From contig NZ_FOTP01000002.1 in assembly GCF_900114605.1 (NCBI RefSeq), positions 124,001-188,000 on the forward strand: DNA of 64,000 nt, written 5' to 3'. The notes under the pieces are model-generated. The model did not search any database. It saw nothing but the letters and a program-made list of their open reading frames with translations, and was not told the DNA's origin. Shown piece after piece: positions 27,577 through 36,967 of the stretch; position 1 is the first letter of the stretch, and every line of letters starts with the position of its first letter. This DNA is from Bradyrhizobium sp. NFR13 (GTDB lineage Bacteria > Pseudomonadota > Alphaproteobacteria > Rhizobiales > Xanthobacteraceae). The position numbers and the translations under genes are program-made.

Positions 27577-28814
27577 CACTCGCCGATCAGTCTGCCGGCG
27601 TCGTCACGCACGGCGCGCGGCTCTTGCTGCGCCATCCGCCGTATCTGTACTATATGGTATCGCGCAGCTTCTCGCGCTTCGCGTCGCAGATCGCCGCGGT
27701 CGCGGTCGGCTGGCAGATCTATGATCTGACGGGCAGCGCGTTCCAGCTTGGCATGGTCGGTCTCGCGCAATTTGTGCCGATGCTGGCGCTGGTCTTCGTC
27801 GCGGGCCATATCGCTGACCGCTATGATCGCCGCCGCGTGGTGCAGATCTGCCAGATGCTGCAGGGGCTGATGGCGATCCTGCTGGCTTGGGGCACTTATG
27901 CAGGCTGGATCACCGTGCCACAGATTTTTGTGGCGCTGGTGGTGATCGGCGCTGCCACGGCCTTCGAGGCGCCGGCTGGTTCGGCGCTGTTGCCCGGCGT
28001 CGTGCCGGAAGGTCATCTGCAGAAGGCGACGGCGCTCTCGACGGGCGTGTTTCAGGTGGCAATGATTTGCGGTCCCGCGCTTGGCGGCGTCGCCTATGCG
28101 CTGTCGCCGTCGACGCCTTATGTGCTGATGGCGGCGTTCTGGCTGATCGGGGGGCTGCTCAACAGCGCCATCCGACTGGAGCGCGAGGTCGCGGTGAAGG
28201 ATCCCCCGTCGCTACGGACGTTGTTCGCCGGCGTCGGCTTCGTACGCAGCAATCCGGCGATCCTTGGCACCATTTCGCTCGATCTGTTCGCGGTGTTGCT
28301 CGGCGGGGCCACTGCGCTGCTTCCAATCTATGCGCGTGATATCCTGCAGACCGGTCCGTGGGGCCTTGGCCTCATGCGCGCGGCGCCGGCAGTCGGCGCG
28401 CTGCTGACGACCATCGTGCTGACGCGCTGGTCGATCAACCGCCGGGTCGGCATGCGGATGTTCCAGGCCGTCATTATCTTCGGCCTCGCGACAGCGGTGT
28501 TCGCGGTGTCGCAATGGCTGTGGTTGTCGGTGGCAGCGCTCGCGGTGCTCGGCGCAGCTGATACAGTCAGCGTGGTGATCCGTTTCTCGCTGGTGCAGCT
28601 CGCGACCCCGGACGACATGCGCGGCCGGGTCGGCGCGGTAAACTACCTGTTCATCAATACATCGAACCAGCTCGGCCAGTTCGAAAGCGGCGTCACCGCC
28701 GCATTGTTCGGCACTGTGCCTGCTGCCTTGATCGGCGGCCTCGGCACGGTCGCAATCGCGCTGCTCTGGATGCGGCTGTTTCCGACGCTGCGCAATGTTG
28801 AGCGACTGGAGTAG
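27573..28814 (+). CDS. MFS exporter (EntS-like, MFS_3)
   Basis: 413 residues, about 12 membrane spans, in the group of enterobactin-exporter-like transporters: VSRSFSRFASQIAAVAVGWQ at the start, then the loop AGHIADRYDRRRVVQICQ (motif A) and FVRSNPAILGTISLDLFAVL in the second half. It starts inside the stop codon of the oxidoreductase gene (ATGA), so translation is coupled and its cargo may be the product of that pathway. Cargo is not known. Confidence 0.82.
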   Translation: MTLADQSAGVVTHGARLLLRHPPYLYYMVSRSFSRFASQIAAVAVGWQIYDLTGSAFQLGMVGLAQFVPMLALVFVAGHIADRYDRRRVVQICQMLQGLMAILLAWGTYAGWITVPQIFVALVVIGAATAFEAPAGSALLPGVVPEGHLQKATALSTGVFQVAMICGPALGGVAYALSPSTPYVLMAAFWLIGGLLNSAIRLEREVAVKDPPSLRTLFAGVGFVRSNPAILGTISLDLFAVLLGGATALLPIYARDILQTGPWGLGLMRAAPAVGALLTTIVLTRWSINRRVGMRMFQAVIIFGLATAVFAVSQWLWLSVAALAVLGAADTVSVVIRFSLVQLATPDDMRGRVGAVNYLFINTSNQLGQFESGVTAALFGTVPAALIGGLGTVAIALLWMRLFPTLRNVERLE

Positions 28815-28819
28815 GGGCG

Positions 28820-29431
28820 TCAGCGATCCGCGAAAGCCAGCTTGGCACCGAGCGCAGCAAAAGCGCTTGCGAAGCAGCGGCGCATCCAGGTCAGCACCCG
28901 TGGCCGCGCGATGACGTGGTTGCGGATCGACGCCGCAAACAGGCCGTAGAGCGCAAACACCACGAAGGTCATCAGCATGAATACCGCGCTGAGCAGCAGC
29001 ATCTGCGACAGCGGATGCGCTTCATCGGCGCTGATGAACTGCGGTAGAAAAGCGAGGAAGAAGATCGACAGTTTCGGATTGAGGATGTTGATCAGGATCG
29101 CTGTCGTTGTCACCTGCAGCGCGGACTGCGCGCTGTTGTCGGTTTCCACCTTCAGCGTGCCATGCTCCTGCAGCGTCTTCCAGGCCATATAGAGCAAGTA
29201 GGCGACGCCGATATATTTGAACACCTGAAACGCCACGGCGCTGGTGTGCAGCAGTGCTGCGAGACCAAGGATCGCGGCGGCCATATGCGGAACGATGCCG
29301 AGCGTGCAACCCAACGTGGCGACGACGCTGCTGCGGCCTCCCCGAGAAAAGCCGGTTGCTAGTGTGTAAAGGGCACCAGTGCCCGGCGACGCCACCACGA
29401 TCAGCGAGGTGATGAGAAATTCGATGGTCAT
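28820..29431 (-). CDS. LysE-family amino acid exporter
   Basis: 203 residues from ATG 29431; an extension to 29452 lacks a ribosome site. Six spans are predicted. The start MTIEFLITSLIVVASPGTGA matches the RhtB/LysE family (conserved P-G near residue 17), followed by LATGFSRGGRSSVVATLGCT. Members export amino acids or their derivatives such as homoserine lactone and leucine. It converges on the MFS gene with five bases between. Confidence 0.87.
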   Translation of the reverse strand: MTIEFLITSLIVVASPGTGALYTLATGFSRGGRSSVVATLGCTLGIVPHMAAAILGLAALLHTSAVAFQVFKYIGVAYLLYMAWKTLQEHGTLKVETDNSAQSALQVTTTAILINILNPKLSIFFLAFLPQFISADEAHPLSQMLLLSAVFMLMTFVVFALYGLFAASIRNHVIARPRVLTWMRRCFASAFAALGAKLAFADR

Positions 29432-29501
29432 GATAATGGCTCCGGCTTGCAAGCGTGGATCGTCAGAATGTCGCTTGCGATCCTGTCAGGCAAGCACGTC
29501 G

Positions 29502-31253
29502 TCAGTTGCACACCTCGACATTGGTCAATCCGATCCGCATGTCGCGCGACACCAGCCGGCAGCCGGGACGCACCGGACGGCAGCCGGCATTGTCGCAGAC
29601 GATCTGGCCGGACGGCTGCGCGCGCGGGGCGCGGGCCTGAATTTGCGGGCGATCAAGCTCATCGTGCTCGCGGCGCGGCACGTTTCGTTTGGCCTCGTTG
29701 CGGCTGCGCCTCTTCTCGCATTCATTGTCGTCGTTCAGGAAGGTGCCAGCGCGGCATGTGATTTTCACGCAGCGGTCGCCGTCTGCCTCTGAGCCATGCG
29801 CGCAGACCAGCGGGCAGACGCGGGACGACCTGGTCTTGATCGCGTCGAGCGCATCGGTGCTGGCCGCCTTGGCATCGAATTTGGTTGACGCGTAGCGATT
29901 GAAGCGCTCGAGCGACTTGCGGGAAGCCGCCGTCCATGTGTTGTCGACTGAGCCCTGCAGGCAGCCCACCCGCTGAAGCTCGACCTGGACCTGACGGGGC
30001 AGATCGGCTGGCGCGGGTGTTCGGGACACATCGGCCGTGGGGGCAGGGAGTGTCGCCAGCTGCGGTCCGGCGGCAGGCATGTCCGGCTTGCCGGCATCGA
30101 CCCTGGCTTCCGCTGCCGCGCGGGCGCGCTCGCCGGCGGCGGCGCGTTCCTGCTCGGCGGTTTTGAGTTTCTCGGCAGCGATCCGGGCATCCTCGGCGGT
30201 CTTGGCATCGGCCGCTGCCTTGGTCTGTTCGGCCTTCCTGGCGCCTTCGGCAGCCAGACGGACTTTCTCTTCAGCGGCGAGGCGGGCTTTCTCCGCGGCA
30301 GCGGTATGGGCGTCCTCGGCTGCGAGCTTCGCTAGTTGGGATTTGGCCAGCGACGCATAGAAGCCGTCGGGATGCTGTGTCAGGAAAGCGTTCCAGCCGT
30401 CTCTGGTCGCAAGCTGCAAAGCCAGCTCGTAGTCGCGGCGGGTTTCCGCCTGAGCGCTGACGGCGGGGGATGTCGCGACGGCGGCCACCGGGACCAGAGG
30501 CACATCGTCGCCGCCGAGTGAACCGTAGACATAGGGTTCCTGGCGGTTGCTGGTGGTCTTCATGACGTCATCGCGGACGAAGCCAAAGGCCTTGCGCAGG
30601 TCGAGGCCAGGCGTCGCGATATGGCGGACCAGCGCGGCCGTGAACGGGCTGTTCTTGCTGTCGCCATCCAGCGCCGTCGAGCCGGCTTTGGCCGAGTAGG
30701 CGATCAGCGTGTTGGGGCTGGCCGGCTCCACCTTGGCGAGGCCGCGAGGGATCGCACGCGACGCGGTGGTGCGCTTCATGTTTTTGACGAAGGGATTGTC
30801 GCGGCAGGCATCGAGGATCACCAGCCGCAGCTTCCTGGCTGGCTCGATGGTGACGAGGATGCGTTCCAGCGAGAATGCCTCGTCATAGACGTCGGTGTCG
30901 CGCTCCAGCAGCGCGTCGACCGGAATCAGGTAATTGGTGCCATCGACCTCGATGCCGTGGCCGGCGAAATAGACCAGAGCAACGTCCGCATCGCGCGCCT
31001 TGTCCGCGAAATCGCGCAAGGCCCGGCGCATCTCGGTCGCCTTTAGATCCCGTCGGGCTTCGACAATGTCGAAATTAGCGGTCTTCAAGGTCTCGGTCAT
31101 CGCCGCGGCGTCGTTGGCCGGATTGGCGAGCTTGACGACGTTCTGGTAGGCCGAGTTGCCGATCACCAGCGCGACGCGTTTGTCGGCGAAGGCCGACTGA
31201 CTGAGCAAGCTCAAGGCGAAGACGACGGAAGCCACAAGACCAAGGTTGCGCAT
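29502..31253 (-). CDS. Exported caspase-family (peptidase C14) protein
   Basis: 583 residues. Residues 1-23 form a signal peptide (MRNLGLVASVVFALSLLSQS, cut after AFA). The caspase p20-like domain spans about 25-250: the dyad is H99 in VYFAGHGIEVDG and C150 in LVILDACRDNPF; an S/G-rich GDSKNSPFTAALVRHI segment follows. Residues about 265-405 are an Ala/Lys/Glu coiled-coil (AEKARLAAEEKVRLAAEGAR). A peptidoglycan-binding-like stretch (QVQVELQRVGCLQGSVDNTW) and a Cys-rich tail with about ten cysteines complete it. This layout is frequent in Bradyrhizobium-type genomes; the role is undetermined. Confidence 0.88.
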   Translation of the reverse strand: MRNLGLVASVVFALSLLSQSAFADKRVALVIGNSAYQNVVKLANPANDAAAMTETLKTANFDIVEARRDLKATEMRRALRDFADKARDADVALVYFAGHGIEVDGTNYLIPVDALLERDTDVYDEAFSLERILVTIEPARKLRLVILDACRDNPFVKNMKRTTASRAIPRGLAKVEPASPNTLIAYSAKAGSTALDGDSKNSPFTAALVRHIATPGLDLRKAFGFVRDDVMKTTSNRQEPYVYGSLGGDDVPLVPVAAVATSPAVSAQAETRRDYELALQLATRDGWNAFLTQHPDGFYASLAKSQLAKLAAEDAHTAAAEKARLAAEEKVRLAAEGARKAEQTKAAADAKTAEDARIAAEKLKTAEQERAAAGERARAAAEARVDAGKPDMPAAGPQLATLPAPTADVSRTPAPADLPRQVQVELQRVGCLQGSVDNTWTAASRKSLERFNRYASTKFDAKAASTDALDAIKTRSSRVCPLVCAHGSEADGDRCVKITCRAGTFLNDDNECEKRRSRNEAKRNVPRREHDELDRPQIQARAPRAQPSGQIVCDNAGCRPVRPGCRLVSRDMRIGLTNVEVCN

Positions 31254-31578
31254 CGGAAGCCCCGCAAATTGCGACGGTCGAATTTGAACAGCCTAGCCAG
31301 ACGTCGCAGATCAGTCGGGACTGGCTTGCGTGGTCTGTCTCACGTGGTTTGTCGCGCAGTGCACTCCGCAGGTTCGATCACAGCAGCGCTCTGCGCGTCA
31401 TCCATTTGAGCGACATCAGCATAACGAAGATGTGTTTGGGCGGGCGAGGCGGACGTGCCGGTTTGGCCCGATTGCGGCAGTCAAATACAATCCATGCACT
31501 TGCATCTTTTGTCGGGATAGGTGACAGGTTCCAGATGCGCTCCGCGCTTTTTGGAAGCAGTTATTCAGGGGATATCTC
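31254..31578. other. 325-base intergenic region, no gene seen
   Basis: This stretch separates the divergent caspase-family gene and the FMN reductase gene, and so must hold both promoters. I find no convincing gene in either strand, no strong hairpin and no recognisable operator. The open stretches in it lack ribosome sites and homology. Confidence 0.5.
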
Positions 31579-32133
31579 ATGGCCACCTACAGCGTTGCCG
31601 TCATTGTCGGCAGCCTCCGCAAACAGTCGTTCTCGCTCAAGGTTGCGAATGCACTCGCCCAGCTGGCGCCGCCGTCGCTAAAGCTGAACGTCATCACGCT
31701 GAACGAGCTGTCATTCTTCAATCAGGACCTGGAAGCCGCGCCGCCGGCCGACTGGGTCAAGTTCCGCGAAGCGATCCAGGTCTCGGATGCGGTACTGTTC
31801 GTCTCTCCGGAATATAACCGCTCAGTTTCGGGTGTTCTGAAAAACGCCATCGACGTCGGTTCGCGGCCCTATGGCAAGAGCTCGTTCCTCGGCAAGCCCA
31901 CCGGCATCGTGGTTAGCTCGCCCGGTCCGATCGGTGGCCTGGGTGCTGCCCTTAGCTTGCGCCAAACCCTGCCGGGGATTGTCGGTCCCATCATGCAACA
32001 GCCTGAAATCTATCTGAATGCCGTCGGCGACGCGTTCAGCGAACAGGGCGAGATCGTCAAGGAATCGATCCGGCCGGTGCTGCAGGCCTATATCGACGCG
32101 TTCGCCGCCTGGGTCGACAAGCTGAAGAAATAA
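31579..32133 (+). CDS. NADPH-dependent FMN reductase (ChrR / quinone reductase type)
   Basis: 184 residues, flavodoxin-like fold. The FMN phosphate loop is GSLRKQSFS and the isoalloxazine loop is SPEYNRSVSGVLKNAIDVGS; PTGIVVSSPGPIGG completes the site. Homologues reduce quinones, azo dyes or chromate with NADPH in the cytosol and protect from oxidative stress. CAGGGGATATCTC precedes the ATG. A strong hairpin terminator follows 19 bases after the stop. Confidence 0.9.
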   Translation: MATYSVAVIVGSLRKQSFSLKVANALAQLAPPSLKLNVITLNELSFFNQDLEAAPPADWVKFREAIQVSDAVLFVSPEYNRSVSGVLKNAIDVGSRPYGKSSFLGKPTGIVVSSPGPIGGLGAALSLRQTLPGIVGPIMQQPEIYLNAVGDAFSEQGEIVKESIRPVLQAYIDAFAAWVDKLKK

Positions 32134-32152
32134 GCCGCGCAAATTCAGGTTG

Positions 32153-32186
32153 CGGCCCGGTTGTTAGGTTCGCCTTAACCGGGCCG
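32153..32186 (+). terminator. Terminator after the FMN reductase gene
   Basis: CGGCCCGGTT (32153-32162) pairs with AACCGGGCCG (32177-32186), a perfect 10-bp stem around a 14-base loop. GTCGC-ATTTT follows close by. It ends 14 bases before the ftsB-like start. Confidence 0.65.
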
Positions 32187-32200
32187 TCGCATTTTCAGGC

Positions 32201-32518
32201 ATGGTCAAGCATACTCGCCTCAAATCGATCCTTACCGGGCTCGTGCTCTATGCACTGGCCGCGATGATGATCAGTTATTTCGGGGTCAATGCCTATACCG
32301 GCAAATACGGCCTCAATGCGCGGCAGGAGCTCGATCAGGAGATCGTGGCGCTGACCTCCGAACTGGTGCAGTTGAAGAAGGAACGCACCAAGGCCGAGCA
32401 GCGCGTGGCGCTGCTGCGATCTGCCGGACTCGATCCCGACATGCTCGATGAGCGCGCGCGCTACCAGCTCGACTACGCGCATCCGCGCGACCTCGTGAAG
32501 GTCATCAAGCCAAACTGA
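32201..32518 (+). CDS. ftsB: FtsB/DivIC-family septum formation protein
   Basis: 105 residues: a short basic cytoplasmic end (MVKHTRLKSI), one membrane span at about 10-28, then a coiled coil (QELDQEIVALTSELVQLKKE) and a short conserved end around DPDMLDERARYQL. FtsB joins FtsL and FtsQ in the divisome and links to cell-wall synthesis. In alphaproteobacteria this gene sits between eno and pdhA, as here, supporting the assignment. The start lies directly after a terminator hairpin. Confidence 0.88.
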   Translation: MVKHTRLKSILTGLVLYALAAMMISYFGVNAYTGKYGLNARQELDQEIVALTSELVQLKKERTKAEQRVALLRSAGLDPDMLDERARYQLDYAHPRDLVKVIKPN

Positions 32519-32804
32519 GATTCATTCTTCAGCTTGCTTCAGCCCGGCTAGTCGTCCTCGCGTGAAGCAACACAGCTTTGCATCAAAGCTATGGATCGCT
32601 CGCGCCTACGCGTCGTGACGATGATATGACCGCGACGCGCTCTTCTATTCCTCAAATTACAAAACCGTTCCAATTCGATTTCGAAAGTTTCACGCCTTCG
32701 CTGCAGTGCGAAACAACAGTGTGGCATTCCGCGCGACGCAATCCCTTTCATGGCGCAAGCACTTGGAGTAGGAAGGGCCATTCACTCTCGCATCCGGAAT
32801 TTTC

Positions 32805-33836
32805 ATGGCCGCACCGAAGAAAAGCGTCGCTCCCGCAGGGCAGGCAACGAGCAATGGCGCAACCCCGTCATCGCCGCCAGATTTCACCCGCGATCAGGAG
32901 ATGCACGCGCTTCGCGACATGCTGCTGATCCGCCGTTTCGAGGAGAAGGCTGGCCAGCTCTACGGCATGGGCGCGATCGGCGGTTTCTGTCATCTCTATA
33001 TCGGCCAGGAAGCCATCGTCGTTGGCATGCAGATGGCATTGAAGGACGGTGATCAGGTCATCACCGGCTATCGCGACCATGGTCACATGCTGGCCTGTGG
33101 CATGGACGCCAACGGCGTTATGGCCGAGCTGACGGGGCGCAAGGGCGGCTACTCCAAGGGCAAGGGGGGCTCCATGCACATGTTCAGCCGCGAGAAGAAC
33201 TTTTACGGTGGCCATGGCATCGTCGGCGCGCAGGTCTCGCTCGGAACGGGTCTCGCTTTCGCCAACCGTTACCGTGGCAATGATCTCGTCAGCCTAGCTT
33301 ACTTCGGCGATGGCGCGTCGAACCAGGGCCAGGTCTATGAGAGCTTCAACATGGCGGAGCTGTGGAAGCTCCCGGTGATCTACATCATCGAGAACAATCG
33401 TTACGCCATGGGTACCTCGGTGACGCGCTCCTCGGCTCAGACCGATTTCTCTAAGCGCGGCGTCTCCTTCAACATTCCGGGCGAGCAGGTGGACGGCATG
33501 GACGTCCGTGCTGTGAAGGCAGCGGGTGACCGCGCAGTCGCGTGGTGCCGCGCCGGCAAGGGTCCGTTCATTCTGGAAATGCAGACCTATCGCTATCGCG
33601 GCCACTCGATGTCCGATCCGGCCAAGTACCGCACCCGTGAGGAAGTGGACAAGGTTCGCCACGATCAGGATCCGATCGAGCAGGTGCGCAACCGTCTGCT
33701 GGCCGCTGGCGTGACCGAGCAGGACCTCAAGGCGATCGATGCCGAGGTGCGTGACATCGTCAACGCATCGGCGGATTTCGCGCAGCAGGATCCTGAGCCC
33801 GATGCATCCGAACTTTACACCGATGTGTACCGCTAA
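32805..33836 (+). CDS. pdhA: Pyruvate dehydrogenase E1 alpha subunit
   Basis: 343 residues. E1 alpha binds thiamine pyrophosphate and, with PdhB, decarboxylates pyruvate. The TPP motif starts at [20 protein letters not shown] and ends [10 protein letters not shown]; the [19 protein letters not shown] loop is present. A leader of about 30 residues rich in Ala/Lys precedes the fold. First gene of the pdhA-pdhB-DUF5076-pdhC-lpd cluster. The 286 bases upstream hold the promoter and a small AGCTTT/AAAGCT hairpin, and no gene. Confidence 0.97.
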   Translation: MAAPKKSVAPAGQATSNGATPSSPPDFTRDQEMHALRDMLLIRRFEEKAGQLYGMGAIGGFCHLYIGQEAIVVGMQMALKDGDQVITGYRDHGHMLACGMDANGVMAELTGRKGGYSKGKGGSMHMFSREKNFYGGHGIVGAQVSLGTGLAFANRYRGNDLVSLAYFGDGASNQGQVYESFNMAELWKLPVIYIIENNRYAMGTSVTRSSAQTDFSKRGVSFNIPGEQVDGMDVRAVKAAGDRAVAWCRAGKGPFILEMQTYRYRGHSMSDPAKYRTREEVDKVRHDQDPIEQVRNRLLAAGVTEQDLKAIDAEVRDIVNASADFAQQDPEPDASELYTDVYR

Positions 33837-33868
33837 GCGCGCGGCTTAAAGACCGATCTGGAGTTATA

Positions 33869-35269
33869 ATGGCCATTCAAGTTCTGATGCCCGCGCTGTC
33901 CCCGACCATGGAGAAGGGCAACCTCTCCAAATGGCTCAAGAAGGAAGGCGATACGATCAAGTCCGGCGATGTGATCGCCGAAATCGAAACCGACAAGGCG
34001 ACGATGGAAGTCGAAGCGACCGATGAAGGAACGCTCGGCAAGATCCTGATCCCGGAAGGGACCAACGACGTCGCGGTCAACACGCCGATCGCGACCATTC
34101 TCGCCGACGGCGAAGATGCGTCCGCTGCAGCGAGCGCACCGGCCCCCGCGAAGCAGGAGAAGGCCGCAGAAGCCGCGCCGCCTGCCGCGGAAGCAAAATC
34201 CGCTCCGGCTCCGAAGGAAGAGGCTACTGCGCCGGCAGTTTCGACGGCTGCGATCCAGCCCGATCCCGAAATCCCTGAAGGCACCGAAATGGTGACCATG
34301 ACCATCCGCGAAGCGCTGCGCGACGCGATGGCCGAAGAAATGCGCCGGGATGAAGACGTCTTCATCATGGGTGAGGAAGTCGCCGAATATCAGGGCGCCT
34401 ACAAGGTGACCCAGAACCTGTTGCAGGAATTCGGCGCACGCCGTGTGATCGATACGCCGATCACCGAGCACGGCTTTGCCGGTGTCGGCGTCGGCGCGGC
34501 GATGTCCGGCCTGAAGCCGATCGTCGAATTCATGACTTTCAACTTCGCCATGCAGGCGATCGACCAGATCATCAACTCCGCTGCCAAGACGCTCTACATG
34601 TCCGGCGGCCAGATGACCTGTCAGATCGTGTTCCGTGGTCCCAACGGTGCTGCGGCGCGCGTTGGCGCCCAGCACAGCCAGGACTACTCGGCCTGGTATT
34701 CGCAGATCCCGGGTCTGAAGGTCGTCGCGCCCTATAGCGCCGCCGACTACAAGGGCCTGCTCAAATCTGCAATCCGCGATCCGAACCCGGTGATCTTCCT
34801 CGAAAACGAAATGCTTTACGGGCATGCCGGCGAGGTGCCGAAGCTCGACGACTACATCGTGCCGATTGGCAAGGCCAAGGTCGCACGTGTCGGCAAAGAT
34901 GTGACGCTGATCTCGTGGTCGAACGGCATGACCTATGCCCTGAAGGCTGCCGAAGAACTCGCCAAGGAAGGCATCGAGGCGGAGGTCATCGACCTGCGCA
35001 CGCTGCGTCCGCTCGACACCGACACCATCATCGAGTCCGTGAAGAAAACATCGCGTGCCGTGACGGTGGAAGAAGGCTGGCAACAGTCGGGTGTGGGAGC
35101 TGAAATCGCCGCACGTATCATGGAGCACGCCTTCGACTATCTCGATGCGCCGGTGGCGCGCGTGTCGGGCAAGGACGTGCCGATGCCTTACGCCGCCAAT
35201 CTTGAAAAGCTGGCGCTGCCGTCGGTGGCTGACGTCGTGGCTGCGGCCAAAGCCGTTTGCTATCGGTGA
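33869..35269 (+). CDS. pdhB: Pyruvate dehydrogenase E1 beta subunit with N-terminal lipoyl domain
   Basis: 466 residues, about 130 longer than a plain E1 beta. Residues 1-80 are a lipoyl domain with the modified Lys at K43 in [12 protein letters not shown]. An Ala/Pro/Lys/Glu hinge (about 85-135) joins it to the E1 beta part, with [35 protein letters not shown] and [18 protein letters not shown]. This fusion is known in Sinorhizobium and other alphaproteobacteria. GGAGTTATA precedes the ATG. It lies 32 bases downstream of pdhA. Confidence 0.97.
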   Translation: MAIQVLMPALSPTMEKGNLSKWLKKEGDTIKSGDVIAEIETDKATMEVEATDEGTLGKILIPEGTNDVAVNTPIATILADGEDASAAASAPAPAKQEKAAEAAPPAAEAKSAPAPKEEATAPAVSTAAIQPDPEIPEGTEMVTMTIREALRDAMAEEMRRDEDVFIMGEEVAEYQGAYKVTQNLLQEFGARRVIDTPITEHGFAGVGVGAAMSGLKPIVEFMTFNFAMQAIDQIINSAAKTLYMSGGQMTCQIVFRGPNGAAARVGAQHSQDYSAWYSQIPGLKVVAPYSAADYKGLLKSAIRDPNPVIFLENEMLYGHAGEVPKLDDYIVPIGKAKVARVGKDVTLISWSNGMTYALKAAEELAKEGIEAEVIDLRTLRPLDTDTIIESVKKTSRAVTVEEGWQQSGVGAEIAARIMEHAFDYLDAPVARVSGKDVPMPYAANLEKLALPSVADVVAAAKAVCYR

Positions 35270-35272
35270 ACC

Positions 35273-35578
35273 ATGGCAGGTCCGAAGGAACAGCCACTGC
35301 CGCCAGATGTCATGGACCGCGAGGACGCCACCGAGGTGTTGCGCGCATTCGTGCTGGATGGCGGGCTGTCCATCGCCTTCATGCGTGCCTTCGAGGAGCC
35401 CGACATGTGGGGGCTCCTGCTTGTCGACATCGCGCGCCATGCCGCACGCGCCTATGCGCGTGAGGCCAACTATTCCGAAGACGAGGCGCTGAACCGCATC
35501 GTCGAAATGTTCGAAGCTGAAATCGCGCGTCCGACTGACATGGGCAACACCACGCCGCGGTCGCAACAAGGTCACTGA
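35273..35578 (+). CDS. DUF5076 domain protein
   Basis: 101 residues with the DUF5076 look: VLRAFVLDGGLSIAFMRAFE, WGLLLVDIARHAARAYAREA and LNRIVEMFEAE. It starts three bases after pdhB and ends two bases before pdhC, so it is translated with the complex. The role is unknown; strict conservation within rhizobial pdh clusters suggests a helper or regulator of the complex. The protein is soluble and helical. Confidence 0.85.
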   Translation: MAGPKEQPLPPDVMDREDATEVLRAFVLDGGLSIAFMRAFEEPDMWGLLLVDIARHAARAYAREANYSEDEALNRIVEMFEAEIARPTDMGNTTPRSQQGH

Positions 35579-35580
35579 CA

Positions 35581-36948
35581 ATGCCAATCAACATTCTGAT
35601 GCCTGCGCTGTCGCCCACCATGGAAAAGGGCAACCTTGCCAAGTGGCTCAAGAAAGAGGGCGACAAGGTCAAGTCCGGCGACGTGATCGCGGAGATCGAG
35701 ACCGACAAGGCGACGATGGAAGTCGAAGCCGTCGACGAAGGCACCATCGCCAAGATCCTGGTGGCGGAAGGTACGCAGGACGTTGCGGTGAACGCCGTCA
35801 TTGCAGTGCTCGCTGCCGACGGCGAGGACGTGAAGGCCGCAGGTTCTGGGGCAGGGGCCGACAAGCCGAAGCCCGCGCCTGCTGCCGAAGCTCCCGCGCC
35901 GAAGCCTGCAGCTGCTGCACCTGCGCCGGCTGCTGCTTCCGCAGCGAAAGCACCGGCACCGGCCGCTGCGCCAGCTCCGCAGCCGGCCGCCGCACAGAGC
36001 AATGGCGCGCGCGTATTCTCATCACCGCTGGCGCGTCGTCTCGCCAAGGACGCCGGCATCGAACTCGGTCGTATCAACGGATCGGGTCCACATGGCCGTG
36101 TGGTCGCCGCGGATGTCGAAAAGGCGAAGTCCGGTCAGGGCCTCAAACCAGCAGCCGCGGCTGCCGGCGCTCCCGCAGGTGCAACTGGAGCGATCGGTGC
36201 GCCTGCAATGTCCGATCAGCAGATTCTCGGGCTGTACGAGCAGGGCGCTTACGAGAGCGTGCCGCATGACTCGATGCGCCGCACGATTGCGCAGCGGCTC
36301 ACCGCAGCCACCAATTCGATGCCGACCTTCTATCTCACCGTCGATTGCGATCTCGGCAAGCTCTCCTCCGCGCGCGAGGAGATCAACGCTGCTGCCGGCA
36401 AGGACAAGGACGGCAAGCCGCTCTACAAGCTCTCGGTCAACGATTTCGTCATCAAGGCGATGGCGGTCGCGCTGCAGAAGATTCCGGAAGCCAACGTGTC
36501 GTGGACGGAAGCGGCGATGCTCCGCCACAAGCATTCGGACATCGGCGTCGCGGTGGCGCTGCCGTTCGGCCTAATCACGCCGATCATCCGCCAGGCCGAG
36601 ATCAAGTCCATTTCGGCAATCTCCAACGAGATGAAGGAACTTGCCGCGCGCGCTAAGGCCAAGAAGCTCAAGCCTAACGAATACCAGGGCGGCGCGTCAT
36701 CCGTGTCTAATCTCGGCATGTTCGGCATCAAGGACTTCACGGCGGTGATCAATCCGCCGCAGTCGTCGATCCTTGCGGTTGGCACGGGCGAGGAACGGGC
36801 CGTTGTGCGCAATGGCCAGATCGTCGCTGCAACCATCATGAGCGTGACACTTTCCTGCGATCACCGCGCCATCGATGGCGCGCTCGGCGCCGAACTGATC
36901 ACGGCATTCAAGAAGCTGATCGAAAATCCCGTGATGATGGTGGTGTAA
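35581..36948 (+). CDS. pdhC: Dihydrolipoyllysine-residue acetyltransferase (PDH E2)
   Basis: 455 residues. One lipoyl domain at 1-80 (K43 in [12 protein letters not shown]), an Ala/Pro-rich hinge, the E3-binding domain at about 140-180 (SSPLARRLAKDAGIELGRI, GSGPHGRVVAADVE), a second hinge, and the catalytic domain from about 220 (VPHDSMRRTIAQRLTAATNS) to the active-site His in SCDHRAIDGALGAEL. It passes acetyl groups to coenzyme A and forms the core of the complex. The lipoyl domain is nearly identical to that of pdhB. Confidence 0.97.
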   Translation: MPINILMPALSPTMEKGNLAKWLKKEGDKVKSGDVIAEIETDKATMEVEAVDEGTIAKILVAEGTQDVAVNAVIAVLAADGEDVKAAGSGAGADKPKPAPAAEAPAPKPAAAAPAPAAASAAKAPAPAAAPAPQPAAAQSNGARVFSSPLARRLAKDAGIELGRINGSGPHGRVVAADVEKAKSGQGLKPAAAAAGAPAGATGAIGAPAMSDQQILGLYEQGAYESVPHDSMRRTIAQRLTAATNSMPTFYLTVDCDLGKLSSAREEINAAAGKDKDGKPLYKLSVNDFVIKAMAVALQKIPEANVSWTEAAMLRHKHSDIGVAVALPFGLITPIIRQAEIKSISAISNEMKELAARAKAKKLKPNEYQGGASSVSNLGMFGIKDFTAVINPPQSSILAVGTGEERAVVRNGQIVAATIMSVTLSCDHRAIDGALGAELITAFKKLIENPVMMVV

Positions 36949-36967
36949 GGCTCAGGTCCGGTGGCTC

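Noticed and set aside
33833-35587. 584-codon open frame antisense to pdhB
   Set aside because: Same reason: rich in Arg, His, Gly and Asp with no family features, opposite an intact pdhB.
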